This document shows positions 16,435-25,265 of a stretch of 64,000 bases of DNA, one piece after another. The position numbers and the translations under genes were made by a program. Under the pieces are notes generated by a model. The model did not search any database and was not told the DNA's origin. It saw only the letters and a list, made by a program, of their open reading frames with translations. This DNA is from Pontibacillus salipaludis. GTDB taxonomy: Bacteria > Bacillota > Bacilli > Bacillales > BH030062. The stretch covers positions 1 to 64,000 of the forward strand of contig NZ_BMIN01000022.1 of the NCBI RefSeq assembly GCF_014642405.1, given 5' to 3'. Within the stretch, counting starts at the first letter, position 1. Each line of letters opens with the position of its first letter.

Positions 16435-16629
16435 CTATTTGTTGGCACGGGATTCGTCTTGAAATACGCCTTTATGTGCTCCGTCGCAAAAAGGTTTGTT
16501 ACTAGATAATCCACACCTGCACAGGGAGCACCCTTTCTTCGTGGTAAATTCTTTCCCTGTCGCATCTTTAAGTGTAAAGTCCCCTGTTACAAACAATGGC
16601 CCGTTGTCTCTAACTTTTATATCTGCGAT
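16435..16629 (-). CDS. CDGSH iron-sulfur domain protein with an apparent ATC start codon
   Basis: A 64-aa reading on the minus strand carries a complete CDGSH signature: CRCGLSSNKPFCDGAHKG at about residues 37-54 (C-x-C, then C and H ligands), which binds a redox-active 2Fe-2S cluster in this family. No ATG, GTG or TTG lies in frame between the upstream TAG and the domain core. ATC at 16629-16627 has AAGGAGG exactly eight bases upstream, and the product then begins ADIKVRDNGPL, as relatives do. Either a rare ATC start is used or an ATG was mutated and the gene is silenced. Confidence 0.8.
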   Translation of the reverse strand: MADIKVRDNGPLFVTGDFTLKDATGKEFTTKKGCSLCRCGLSSNKPFCDGAHKGVFQDESRANK

Positions 16630-16750
16630 CTCGATCTCCTCCTTTTTGTCACTATATGTTGTGTAGCTAACTTTTACGACAGTCTAAGCACATTATGCAA
16701 ATGGGCGAATAAACTAATATAAACGTGTTCAGTTAGGGGGCCGGGCTACT

Positions 16751-18469
16751 ATGTCTATTAAGCGATTTCCGGTATTGGTTCAAACGGATAACGGTGAAAA
16801 GTGGGGGTATATTGATCGTAAAGGCGATATTAAAATACCGCCTAAGTATTCATATGCACGGGATTTTCAGAATAATGGCTTAGCAGTAGTGGAAGTGGAT
16901 CAGAGAAGTGGAGTTATTAATATAAAAGGCGATTATGTTGTTGAACCCATCTATGAATTCATTACTGAATTCAGTGAAGGGCGAGCCACTGTCTCTAGAA
17001 ATAATGGATTTCAGGTTATTAATGAGAAAGGGACGATCCTTACACCTAAACCCTATTCATACATCGGGGCGTACCAAAATGGTTTAGCCTTATTCAGTGA
17101 AGAGAAAGAGGGAACGACGTATTATGGTTATTTAAATAATCAGGGTCAAGAAGCAATTCCTGCTCAATACTTGTCTGGTGATCCATTTAAGGATGCTAGG
17201 GCAGTTGTGCAGGTGAAGGAGAATCAGTACGCTTTAATTAACCGAGATGGCAATATTTTTCAAACCTATGATTACCCTTATGTTGGGAATTATGGCGAGG
17301 GGATGCTAGCCTTCCAACAAGATAAGGGTGGAAAATACGGTTACATTAACGAAAGAGGTCGAGTGGTCATTGAACCTTCTTACGATTACGTGCAGGCTTT
17401 TAAAGAAGGCCGTGCTGTTGTAACTGTAGCTGAAGATTATATCTTCCGGTATGGTCTAATTGATCCAAAGGGCAAACAAATTTTACAGCCTATTTATGAT
17501 GATATCAATCGGTTGGGGGAAAAGAGGATTGCGATAGGCAAAGCAATTGTACCTGAGCAACCGTATCTTGGGAGTAAATATGCCATTGGGGATGTAAATG
17601 GAGACCTTTTATCTCCATTTCGTTATCAAAATGTATTGGATTATGAGAAAGGATTGGCATCCGCTCATGATGATGAGAATACATTTTTCCTCAATCGAAA
17701 AGGAAACATAGCGCAAAACAAACCCGTCTTGCCGGGGCAGGGCACCCTCTCGTTACAAGGTCCTCTAATCAAAGCTACAATTGACTATGAACTTCTCTAT
17801 TTAACACAAGAAGGGGAAGTGATTTGGAGGCCAAAGAGGACGATCCGACTGAATAACCAGTTTCGAGTTTTGAAGATGAAGTACAAACCCAATAACGATT
17901 ATCTCGTCTATTACCCTGTCGTAAGAGGAATGGATGATACGGAGATACAAAAAGAAGTGAATGAAACGTTACAAGAGATGTCACAGGTTAAGGAAATCCC
18001 AAAAGAAGAGAAGCTCGATTATAGTTATTTTGGTGATTTTGCAATTGATTACTTCCATAAAGATCTTGTTGTCATCGAGTTAAACGGCTCCCAATATTAT
18101 TTTGGAGCTGCTCATCCAATGCCGACAAAACTGCATGCCAACCTGAACCTCGTTGATGGTACATTCTATCAACTGTCGGACCTCTTTAAAGAAGGCAGCC
18201 CTTATACGGAGGTGTTAACAAAGCTAGTCAATGAGCAGATAAAAGAACAGACTGACTCTTATTATTTTGACGATGTAGATGTGAAAGTGGATGCAGATCA
18301 GCCATTTTATGTGAACGATACATCTTTGTTTGTGTATTATGCTCCTTATGAGATCGCCCCTTATGTAGCAGGCTTCCCTACATTTGAAATTCCGTTTGAG
18401 CGCATAAGCGAACTTATTGATTATAATGGGTCCTTCTGGAGGTCCTTCCATAGTAATATGACCAACTAA
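16751..18469 (+). CDS. WG-repeat protein with DUF3298 domain
   Basis: A 572-aa protein. Residues 1-330 are a run of about eight to ten WG repeats, each of the form W/Y-G-Y-I-x-x-x-G-x-x-x-I/V-P followed by F-x-x-G-x-A-V; examples are KWGYIDRKGDIKIPPKY at 17-33 and KYGYINERGRVVIEPSY near 198. The C-terminal 200 residues match DUF3298 (HANLNLVDGTFYQLSDLF). WG repeats are thought to mediate binding. No clear signal peptide, so location is uncertain. AGGGGGCC precedes ATG. Single gene. Confidence 0.9.
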   Translation: MSIKRFPVLVQTDNGEKWGYIDRKGDIKIPPKYSYARDFQNNGLAVVEVDQRSGVINIKGDYVVEPIYEFITEFSEGRATVSRNNGFQVINEKGTILTPKPYSYIGAYQNGLALFSEEKEGTTYYGYLNNQGQEAIPAQYLSGDPFKDARAVVQVKENQYALINRDGNIFQTYDYPYVGNYGEGMLAFQQDKGGKYGYINERGRVVIEPSYDYVQAFKEGRAVVTVAEDYIFRYGLIDPKGKQILQPIYDDINRLGEKRIAIGKAIVPEQPYLGSKYAIGDVNGDLLSPFRYQNVLDYEKGLASAHDDENTFFLNRKGNIAQNKPVLPGQGTLSLQGPLIKATIDYELLYLTQEGEVIWRPKRTIRLNNQFRVLKMKYKPNNDYLVYYPVVRGMDDTEIQKEVNETLQEMSQVKEIPKEEKLDYSYFGDFAIDYFHKDLVVIELNGSQYYFGAAHPMPTKLHANLNLVDGTFYQLSDLFKEGSPYTEVLTKLVNEQIKEQTDSYYFDDVDVKVDADQPFYVNDTSLFVYYAPYEIAPYVAGFPTFEIPFERISELIDYNGSFWRSFHSNMTN

Positions 18470-18494
18470 GGTTTTACCTTTGTTGGTCTTTTTT
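18460..18494 (+). terminator. Terminator overlapping the end of the WG-repeat gene
   Basis: GACCAAC and GTTGGTC arms enclosing an inner AAGG/CCTT stem, followed by TTTTTTT. The left arm lies within the last codons. Confidence 0.85.
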
Positions 18495-18497
18495 TGC

Positions 18498-18899
18498 TCT
18501 CTCTTCAAGAATAGAGCGGAAATATGGAAGACTCGAAGTTAGGAGAATGTTTCCGTTTGCTTTAATTGAGTCTAAGGTGGGCCTGGAAACCACTCGCTTT
18601 CCTGTGGGGAGCTGGTGAGCCTCCTCACCCGGCAGAGCCGGGCTCCGGGGTCTCACCTAGGCTCTTCTGCCCACGGGAGTCTCGCAGTTTCCAGGCCCGC
18701 CTTTGCCATATATGGTGTAACGGAAACATGCCATATAAAGTGTGATCAATTCTCCTGATGAGACTGCGGGGCCGTTTACCTCTTTAAACCCAACCACTCA
18801 TCAAACATAACGGTCCCTTTCAGCTAAAGTATCTCAGCTTCGGGTGTTACATTTTCATATAAGGAGCTTTATATGAAACAAGTAAAAATCAACAGAGCC
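18498..18899 (+). mobile_element. Composite palindromic element, copy 2 (one palindrome only)
   Basis: The left flank (GGAAGACTCGAAGTTAGGAG, AATGTTTCCGTT) and first palindrome 18574-18704 are nearly identical to copies 5 and 7. The middle spacer reads GCGGGGCCGTTTACCTCTTTA as elsewhere, but the second palindrome is absent: the sequence goes directly to AACATAACGGTCCCTTTCAG. The right end AACAGAGCC at 18891-18899 is the conserved terminal repeat; the left one is lost. Inserted directly after a terminator. Non-coding. Confidence 0.85.
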
Positions 18900-18910
18900 T
18901 GTTTTGAGGT

Positions 18911-18922
18911 TTTTGTCGAATA
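18911..18922 (+). promoter_or_regulatory. Candidate Spo0A-binding site (0A box)
   Basis: TTTTGTCGAATA matches the core TGTCGAA of known 0A boxes. It lies about 125 bp upstream of a PAS histidine kinase of the sporulation-kinase type, so feedback is plausible. A seven-base core is easily found by chance. Confidence 0.45.
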
Positions 18923-19044
18923 GTAGCGAATAACCGAAAATACCCTCGAATCTATACAAACTTTTACTTATTTAGTATATGATGAGAGTACTATTATACG
19001 TGAACTTGATGTGAAAGAACTACGCGGTCAAGGAAAAGAGAGGG

Positions 19045-20958
19045 ATGTGTGTGGTTCAAACTGAAAAGGTTGAAGAGCACTTTCTCATAGACGAGTGCTT
19101 GGAAATGTTTAGTGTATCGGGGAATTGGCTATGTCTATTGACTGAGGGGAAAGATGAGGTACGAACTAATAAGGAATTTATGGAGTTGTTCAAGTTAGGT
19201 GGATCGGTGATAGACCGTGAGGCGTTACTAGCTATGTTTGATGAAGCAGGGATTAGCGCACTTGAAGAGGGTGATATTAATACTCCTGTGAGTATTGTTA
19301 TGACAAATTCTGATGGTGTTCGTGTAGAAGGGGTTATGAAGAGGCTCTCTGCTAACAGGATTATGGTTACAGGTCAGTCACCTTTGATTAAGCAAGTCAA
19401 TGCGAATCACCGACTTGATAGCCAATTAGGAACTATTCCTACTTCGCAATCTGTTGATCATTTCATGACGTGGCTTTCATTAATTGATGAACAAATGAAT
19501 CATCAAATCTTAACCTCTAAAAGTTTAGAACAGTTGCTTGAAAAGCCGAATGGAAGTCCGGTTGTATACAATCGTTTGAAAGAAGTTGTTGAGCATATTC
19601 CTCATGGATTTGCAGTCATCAGTAGAGACTGGGAGCTCTTGTACATTAATCCTACTCTTGAAGAAATGCTCGGTAGCTCTTCAGAAACATTGTGTAACCG
19701 CAATCTATGGGAAGTCTTTCCTGAAGATCTTTATCATAACTACTATTTACATTACAAAGAAGCTTTTCAGCACAATCAAGTTGTGAAATTTCAGGATTAT
19801 CTTTATGGGAGAGGGAAGGTGGTTGATGTTACCGCTTATCCTTCTAATAACGAACTTACTGTATTTATTCAAGATATTACAGAGGTGAATAGTTATATTC
19901 ATGCCTTGCAAGAAACAGAGGAACGTTTTTCTTTGCTTGCCGACAACATAAACGAAGCATTTTGGGTGTTGTCTCCCAACTTTGAAACGTGGGAGTATAT
20001 GAGTCCGACCTTCGAATCCATATTTGGTATTTCTATAGCAGTGGTTGAGAGAGATTATAATATATGGATGGATCACATTCATGTGGGTGACAGGGATCGA
20101 GTTGTAAGGTCTTTCCGCCAAATGAGATCTGACAAGGTTGCTTGTGAATATCGCTTTGAATATGAGCCAGGGGTGTGGAAGTGGATCCGTACAAAGGGCT
20201 ACCCTTTAGAGAAGGCTGAAAAAGTCATGATTGTTGGGGTTCATGAAGATATCACGGATATTAAAGAAAAAGATGAACTTATCGCTCGGTCTGAGCAGTT
20301 TGAGACGATTACAAGGGTTGCTGCAGGAATTGCGCATGAGATTAAGAATCCTCTCACGTCTATTAAAGGTTTTTTACAATTGATGATGTCTGGAGAAGCC
20401 AGTAATGGACAATATGGGGACATCGTATTCTCTGAATTATCGCGTATTGAAGCGATTGTGAATGAATTTATGTTGTTAGCCAAACCGGAACAGGAAGTTG
20501 AGCTTGTAGATACAAATCTTATTGATATTATCCATTATGTTCTTGCCTTATTTCGAGCTCAATGTCGCCAAGGTGGGATTAAAGTGACCACAGACTTTGA
20601 TGCAGCCATACCAGACCTTCCTTCAGATCCAAAGCGGCTAAAACAAATCTTTATTAACGTCGTAAAAAATGCAATTGAAGCCATGGAAGGCCCTGGTGAT
20701 CTTACAGTAGTCGGAATGTATAAAGCTGATATGGATGATGTTGTCATTCACATATCCGATAGCGGAAAAGGGATTGAGCCAGAAAAAATCAAAAGAATTG
20801 GTGAACCATTCTTCACCACAAAAGAAAAGGGAACAGGTCTTGGGATGATGGTCACCACTAAATTCGTTGAGAGCTTAGGTGGGACGATCCGATACAAAAG
20901 CAAAATCGATGATGGTACAACAGTGACGATTACATTACCAGTCTTGCATTCAGATTAA
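19045..20958 (+). CDS. PAS-domain sensor histidine kinase (sporulation-kinase type)
   Basis: A 637-aa kinase without transmembrane helices. After an N-terminal region of about 180 residues it has two PAS domains (about 185-285 with GFAVISRDWELLYINPTLEE, and 300-410). The HisKA box VAAGIAHEIKNPLTSIKGFL has its phosphorylated histidine near residue 433. The ATPase motifs are NVVKNAIEAM (N box), DSGKGIEPEKIKRIGEPFFT (G1/F) and GTGLGM (G2). The box is that of KinA/B/C/E-type kinases, which feed Spo0F in relatives. ATG at 19045 follows GAGAGGG. No response regulator is adjacent, again like the Kin proteins. Confidence 0.9.
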   Translation: MCVVQTEKVEEHFLIDECLEMFSVSGNWLCLLTEGKDEVRTNKEFMELFKLGGSVIDREALLAMFDEAGISALEEGDINTPVSIVMTNSDGVRVEGVMKRLSANRIMVTGQSPLIKQVNANHRLDSQLGTIPTSQSVDHFMTWLSLIDEQMNHQILTSKSLEQLLEKPNGSPVVYNRLKEVVEHIPHGFAVISRDWELLYINPTLEEMLGSSSETLCNRNLWEVFPEDLYHNYYLHYKEAFQHNQVVKFQDYLYGRGKVVDVTAYPSNNELTVFIQDITEVNSYIHALQETEERFSLLADNINEAFWVLSPNFETWEYMSPTFESIFGISIAVVERDYNIWMDHIHVGDRDRVVRSFRQMRSDKVACEYRFEYEPGVWKWIRTKGYPLEKAEKVMIVGVHEDITDIKEKDELIARSEQFETITRVAAGIAHEIKNPLTSIKGFLQLMMSGEASNGQYGDIVFSELSRIEAIVNEFMLLAKPEQEVELVDTNLIDIIHYVLALFRAQCRQGGIKVTTDFDAAIPDLPSDPKRLKQIFINVVKNAIEAMEGPGDLTVVGMYKADMDDVVIHISDSGKGIEPEKIKRIGEPFFTTKEKGTGLGMMVTTKFVESLGGTIRYKSKIDDGTTVTITLPVLHSD

Positions 20959-20959
20959 A

Positions 20960-20996
20960 AAATCGGAGCACCTTTTAGGGGTTCCGATTTTTTTTG
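20960..20996 (+). terminator. Intrinsic terminator after the histidine kinase
   Basis: AATCGGA and TCCGATT arms followed by eight T residues. Confidence 0.85.
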
Positions 20997-21001
20997 CCAT
21001 A

Positions 21002-21493
21002 GGCTCTGTTCATGTTTATTTTTGGTTTGCTTTTTCCCATAATAGCCCCTTATGCGGAAGACTTGAAGTTGAGAGAATGCTTCCGTTTGCTCAAATTGAG
21101 AATAAGGTGGTTCGGGAAATCACTCGCTTTCCGCGGCGAGCTGGGAAGCCTCCTCGTTCGCTCCGCTCACTGCGGGGTCTCCCCTAGGCTCCTACTGCCG
21201 CAGGAGTCTCGCAATTTCCCGAACCCCCTTTGCCATATTTAGAGGAACGGAAGCATGCCACATTAGAGGGAGGTAGGTTGTTGAAGTACTGCCATGCTCG
21301 AACTGAGGGACGTTATACAAATTCTGATAAGGGGTGTCTGGGGAACGGGGAGACTCCTGCGGGAGAAAGAGATCGACGAGACCCCACAGAGAGCGCAAGC
21401 GAACGAGGAGGCTCGACAACTCGCCCGCGGAAAGCGAGTCGTTCCCCAGACGCCCCCAACCACTCAATAAACGGAACGGTCCCATAACAGAGC
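21002..21493 (+). mobile_element. Composite palindromic element, copy 3
   Basis: The left end GGCTCTGTTCATGTTTA is the terminal repeat seen in copy 7, starting six bases after the kinase terminator; the right end is TAACAGAGC at 21485-21493. Two palindromes are present: 21103-21231 (GGTTCGGGAAATCACTCGC and complement) and 21329-21458 (GGGTGTCTGGGGAACGGGG and complement). The outer stems have diverged in step on both arms, meaning that the pairing is kept while the sequence drifts. The right end is shorter than in copy 7. Confidence 0.85.
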
Positions 21494-21514
21494 ATTGCTA
21501 TAATAGTGAGATTC

Positions 21515-21562
21515 TAAAAAGATCCCCCAAGCATTGGGTCAGTGCTTGGGGGATTTATCTTT
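21515..21562 (-). terminator. Intrinsic terminator of the sigma-54 activator gene
   Basis: On the minus strand AATCCCCCAAGCA pairs with TGCTTGGGGGATC, followed by TTTTTAG. Lies just beyond the stop at 21566. Confidence 0.85.
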
Positions 21563-21565
21563 TTG

Positions 21566-23581
21566 TTACAAGGGTTGATTTTGTACAAACCTCACGCCGG
21601 CGTCGGTAATGGCTGTTCCTGAGCGGCCTCTTCCAACTTGTATGTAACCTTTTTCTTGTAGCTTCTGAAGTCTCAATCGAACCTGTTGCTCAGATAGAGG
21701 TGTTCGTTGGGTGATTTTACTCCGACTTGCTCTGCCTTGATGTTGGTTGAGATTGTAGATTACTTGTAGGAGCTCGAGTTGCTCTTGCTTTTCTATAATA
21801 TCTTCTTCGGCTATGGGATGCGTAGTTCCGGGTTGATAAGATACAGGGTTTGGTAGATCCTCTTTCTTTAATTCGTTGGATTCACGGACGGCGAGCATAT
21901 AGGAGATTGTATTTTTTAGTTCGCGAATATTGCCGTTCCATGGATTCATCTTTAATTGATTCATAACTGTAGACGAGATGTGGATCTCTTCATGCGTTTG
22001 TTCTTTGGTAAACGTGGTCGCGAGTGTGGGGATATCTTCAGCTCGCTCTCGTAACGCTGGCAAAGATAACGTTAACACTTTTAACCTATGATAGAGGTCC
22101 TCTCTGAAGTCTCCTTTCTCAATAAGTTTGAGGAGGTCTTTGTTTGTTGCAGCCACAATGCGGACATCGATGGGAATATTTTTATTTCCTCCTATACGGC
22201 GGATCTCCATCTCTTGAATGACACGTAGAAGTCTTGCTTGCATCTTCACGCTGACATCGCCAATCTCATCAAGGAAAATTGTGCCCCCATCTGCTTGTTC
22301 AAATAACCCCATTTTTCCTCCCTTTTTAGCACCTGTGAAAGCTCCTTCCTCGTATCCAAATAGTTCACTCTCTAGCAAGTCTTCAGGTAAGGCGCTAAAG
22401 TTAACCGCCAAAAAAGGTTGATAGTTTCTAGATGAAACGTTGTGGATCGCATTTGCATAAAGTTCCTTCCCTGTTCCGCTTTCTCCTTGGATGAGGACAG
22501 GGAGTTCCGTTTGAGCGAGGCGGTTGGCGATTTGTTTTGTTTTTTGAACGATTGGGCTATTCCCGGTGATGTCTTCAAACGTATACTTAGCGATATAACC
22601 CTTTTGGAGGAGGTCGTGACGGGCTGCTTTTTGCATAGAGATGGTCTCGTCTGTATTCTTGAAAATAATAACGGTCGTATCTTCTTCATTTAAATGGAAG
22701 CGATAAACCATTAAGTTCATTCCGTTAATGGTAAAGTAACGGCTCGTTTCATCGTTTTGAAAAATAAACGATTGAAGAGAGTCTTGTTTAAAAATAGATT
22801 GAATGTGTTTGTGAATGGCATGAACGGAAGAAACGCCGATATACTGTTCAGCCACTTGATTAAATACAGTAATCTTTCCTCTTGAATCAAACGCTACGAC
22901 GCCGTCGTTCACTCCATCCACCACATGTTTTAAATGTTGATTTAATAATGTAGTCTGCTGGTTCATAAGAGATAGACGGTGACTAAGTTCGATGATTTTT
23001 CTTGTATAACGATCGGAAATCTCTCCACCTAAAGCTTCTTTTAGGTTAAAGTGCTCAAGAATCTCCATAAGAGTGGTAATATCGATCAGACGAACTCCGA
23101 TGTTGATCTTCTGTGTAACTGAGTCAGGGATTAAATGAATTTCACCTGGTGTAATGGCTGTTTTGATGGTTTGCTGATCAGGAGTAAGTGTTTTGCCAGG
23201 ATAATAAGGGACGTAGTGGATGTGTTGTATGCCAATTTTTTGAAGCGTCTTAATTGATTCTTCTGCAGTTTGGGGGAAGTCATTTACGTATAAAACTCTC
23301 TCTCCTTGTGGGAGTTCGAAGAGTTGGTCGATATATTCATAGTTTGTGGTACGGCGAGCTACGATGACTTTACACCCTTTTCCAACTACGTGGTGAACTT
23401 CTTTTTCTATGATAGCAGATGAATAGATTACAAGTTGATCTGTCAGTGTATCTGGTAGCCAATCTTCTGAGGCGTAGCTATGAATGGTGATAAATTCTCC
23501 AAGGATATCGTTTAGCTGTTCCTGAAGCGTATTTTGCGTTTCTATTGTCCCAGCTAATAAGACAAGCTCTTGTTTTCTCAT
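21566..23581 (-). CDS. Sigma-54-dependent transcriptional activator
   Basis: A 671-aa enhancer-binding protein. Residues 1-200 resemble a PrpR-type sensory domain, 215-320 a PAS domain (GVVAFDSRGKITVFNQVAEQ). The AAA+ domain has Walker A GESGTGKE, the sigma-54 contact loop GAFTGA, and Walker B GGTIFLDEIGD. The C-terminus is unusual: in place of a Fis helix-turn-helix it ends in a winged-helix-like segment (RTPLSEQQVRLRLQKLQEKG). Divergent from the yfcC-iadA operon, which has a perfect -24/-12 promoter, so it almost certainly activates that operon in response to a dipeptide or amino-acid signal. Confidence 0.92.
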   Translation of the reverse strand: MRKQELVLLAGTIETQNTLQEQLNDILGEFITIHSYASEDWLPDTLTDQLVIYSSAIIEKEVHHVVGKGCKVIVARRTTNYEYIDQLFELPQGERVLYVNDFPQTAEESIKTLQKIGIQHIHYVPYYPGKTLTPDQQTIKTAITPGEIHLIPDSVTQKINIGVRLIDITTLMEILEHFNLKEALGGEISDRYTRKIIELSHRLSLMNQQTTLLNQHLKHVVDGVNDGVVAFDSRGKITVFNQVAEQYIGVSSVHAIHKHIQSIFKQDSLQSFIFQNDETSRYFTINGMNLMVYRFHLNEEDTTVIIFKNTDETISMQKAARHDLLQKGYIAKYTFEDITGNSPIVQKTKQIANRLAQTELPVLIQGESGTGKELYANAIHNVSSRNYQPFLAVNFSALPEDLLESELFGYEEGAFTGAKKGGKMGLFEQADGGTIFLDEIGDVSVKMQARLLRVIQEMEIRRIGGNKNIPIDVRIVAATNKDLLKLIEKGDFREDLYHRLKVLTLSLPALRERAEDIPTLATTFTKEQTHEEIHISSTVMNQLKMNPWNGNIRELKNTISYMLAVRESNELKKEDLPNPVSYQPGTTHPIAEEDIIEKQEQLELLQVIYNLNQHQGRASRSKITQRTPLSEQQVRLRLQKLQEKGYIQVGRGRSGTAITDAGVRFVQNQPL

Positions 23582-23609
23582 TGAATTCTCCTTTTTAGGT
23601 TGTTGTTGG

Positions 23610-23638
23610 TTTCATTATAACACCCTGAAACAATGAAA
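23610..23638. promoter_or_regulatory. Candidate activator-binding inverted repeat
   Basis: TTTCATT at 23610-23616 and AATGAAA at 23632-23638 form a spaced inverted repeat in the divergent control region, about 50-75 bp upstream of the -24/-12 promoter. It is a plausible upstream activating sequence; the assignment is by position only. Confidence 0.35.
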
Positions 23639-23684
23639 TAAGAGATTCCGAACCCACAGAGACCAGAAAATTCAGATTTTTAAT

Positions 23685-23702
23685 TTGGCATGATTTTTGC
23701 AT
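23685..23702 (+). promoter_or_regulatory. Sigma-54 (-24/-12) promoter of yfcC-iadA
   Basis: TTGGCATGATTTTTGCAT has GG at 23687-23688 and GC at 23699-23700 with the required ten-base spacing. Transcription should start near 23711. This rules out any start codon upstream of 23739 for the next gene. Confidence 0.9.
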
Positions 23703-23738
23703 CTATTCAAGATAAGACTATTACAGGGAGGAATTAAA

Positions 23739-25241
23739 ATGGAGAAAGACCAAAGAGAACCGAAGAAAGGGATAACGGTTCCTCATACGTACGTTATTAT
23801 CTTTTTTGTGGTTGTATTGGCAGCTGTTCTGACATATGTGGTTCCGGCTGGTGTATTCGAGACGAAAGAGGTAACGTATGAGAAAGGTGGAGAAACGCAA
23901 ACCGAAACGGTCCTTATTCCAGATAGCTTCAGTTATGTTGAAGGCGAGCAGGAAGGAACGAGTTTGTTTGAATCTGGAGGGGGCGCTGGTTTCTTGAACT
24001 ACGTCTTTGAAGGACTCGTTTCAGGGAGTAAATGGGGATCTGCTGTAGGGGTTATCGCTTTTATTATCATTGTTGGTGGTGCTTTTGGAATAATTATACG
24101 TACCCGTGCGATTGAAGAGGGCATCCTTTCTGTTATTGATAAAACAAAAGGAAAAGAAGGGCTTATTATACCAATCTTATTCTTTCTCTTTTCTTTAGGT
24201 GGAGCAGTATTTGGTATGGGGGAAGAAGCGATTGCTTTTGCAATGATCCTCGTTCCTTTAGTTGTTGCACTTGGTTATGATGCCATTACAGGGGTTATGA
24301 TTACGTATGTGGCCACTCAAATTGGATTTGCAACTTCGTGGATGAATCCTTTTGGAGTAGCTATTGCTCAAGGGGTAGCAGGAGTTCCGGTATTCTCTGG
24401 TGCACCTTTTCGAATTGCGATGTGGGCATTCTTCACGCTGTTAGGAATTGCTTATACATGGTGGTATGCGAATAAGATTCGGAAGCAGCCAACTCGTTCA
24501 CTATCGTATCAATCTGATGAGTATTTTAGGGAAGACTTTAAGTCGAATGATCTGGATGTCCATTTTAAAACGGGACACGTTCTCGTCCTATTAACCGTGT
24601 TAGCGGGTATTGCATGGATTATTTGGGGCGTTGTTGAGCATGCTTACTATATTCCTGAGATCGCAAGTCAGTTCTTCACGATGGGGCTTGTGGCAGGTAT
24701 TATTGGAGTCCTCTTTAAATTAAATAACATGCGTGTTAACGATATTGCCGATGCTTTTGCGAGTGGGGCAAAAGATTTACTGCCAGCAGCATTGGTTGTA
24801 GGAATGGCACAAGGGATCGTGATTATATTAGGTGGAGACAATCCTGCCGAACCTTCTATTTTAAATACTGTGTTATATGGGGCGGGACAGCTCTTTGATG
24901 GTGTGACTCCGGCTATTTCAGCTTGGTTTATGTATGTGTTCCAAACCGTGTTCAACTTCTTTGTCGTGTCTGGTTCTGGGCAGGCTGCTTTAACCATGCC
25001 GCTTATGGCACCACTTGCTGAACTTGCAGGTGTAACAAAGCAAGTGGCTGTCCTCGCATTCCAACTAGGAGACGGCTTTGCGAATATTATTGTCCCAACA
25101 TCTGCGGCTCTTATGGGGTCATTAGGGGCGGCAAGATTAGAATGGGGGACTTGGTTTAAGTTTGTTATTAAGTTCTTCGTCGTATTATTTATTGGAGGGT
25201 CCTTGTTCGTGATCGGGGCTTCTTTACTTAACTTTGTGTAG
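23739..25241 (+). CDS. YfcC family membrane carrier
   Basis: A 500-aa integral membrane protein with about 12 hydrophobic segments, of the YfcC/ArcD-like (DcuC-related) superfamily whose members carry amino acids, peptides or dicarboxylates. ATG at 23739 is chosen: GGGAGGA precedes it, and codons farther upstream would fall inside the -24/-12 promoter. Family blocks include GGAFGIIIRTRAIEEGI and VPTSAALMGSLGAARLEW. With the next gene encoding isoaspartyl dipeptidase, its cargo may be isoaspartyl or other acidic dipeptides, or the released amino acids. Sigma-54 controlled. Confidence 0.9.
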   Translation: MEKDQREPKKGITVPHTYVIIFFVVVLAAVLTYVVPAGVFETKEVTYEKGGETQTETVLIPDSFSYVEGEQEGTSLFESGGGAGFLNYVFEGLVSGSKWGSAVGVIAFIIIVGGAFGIIIRTRAIEEGILSVIDKTKGKEGLIIPILFFLFSLGGAVFGMGEEAIAFAMILVPLVVALGYDAITGVMITYVATQIGFATSWMNPFGVAIAQGVAGVPVFSGAPFRIAMWAFFTLLGIAYTWWYANKIRKQPTRSLSYQSDEYFREDFKSNDLDVHFKTGHVLVLLTVLAGIAWIIWGVVEHAYYIPEIASQFFTMGLVAGIIGVLFKLNNMRVNDIADAFASGAKDLLPAALVVGMAQGIVIILGGDNPAEPSILNTVLYGAGQLFDGVTPAISAWFMYVFQTVFNFFVVSGSGQAALTMPLMAPLAELAGVTKQVAVLAFQLGDGFANIIVPTSAALMGSLGAARLEWGTWFKFVIKFFVVLFIGGSLFVIGASLLNFV

Positions 25242-25265
25242 ACAGCAGGAAAGGTGTGAGAATCT

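Noticed and set aside
16380-16565. Minus-strand open frame beginning MRQGKNLPRRKG
   Set aside because: It is a shadow of the CDGSH gene in another frame and lacks a ribosome site.
23697-23738. Upstream extension of the YfcC protein (start at TTG 23697)
   Set aside because: Those codons overlap the -12 element of the sigma-54 promoter and would not be transcribed.
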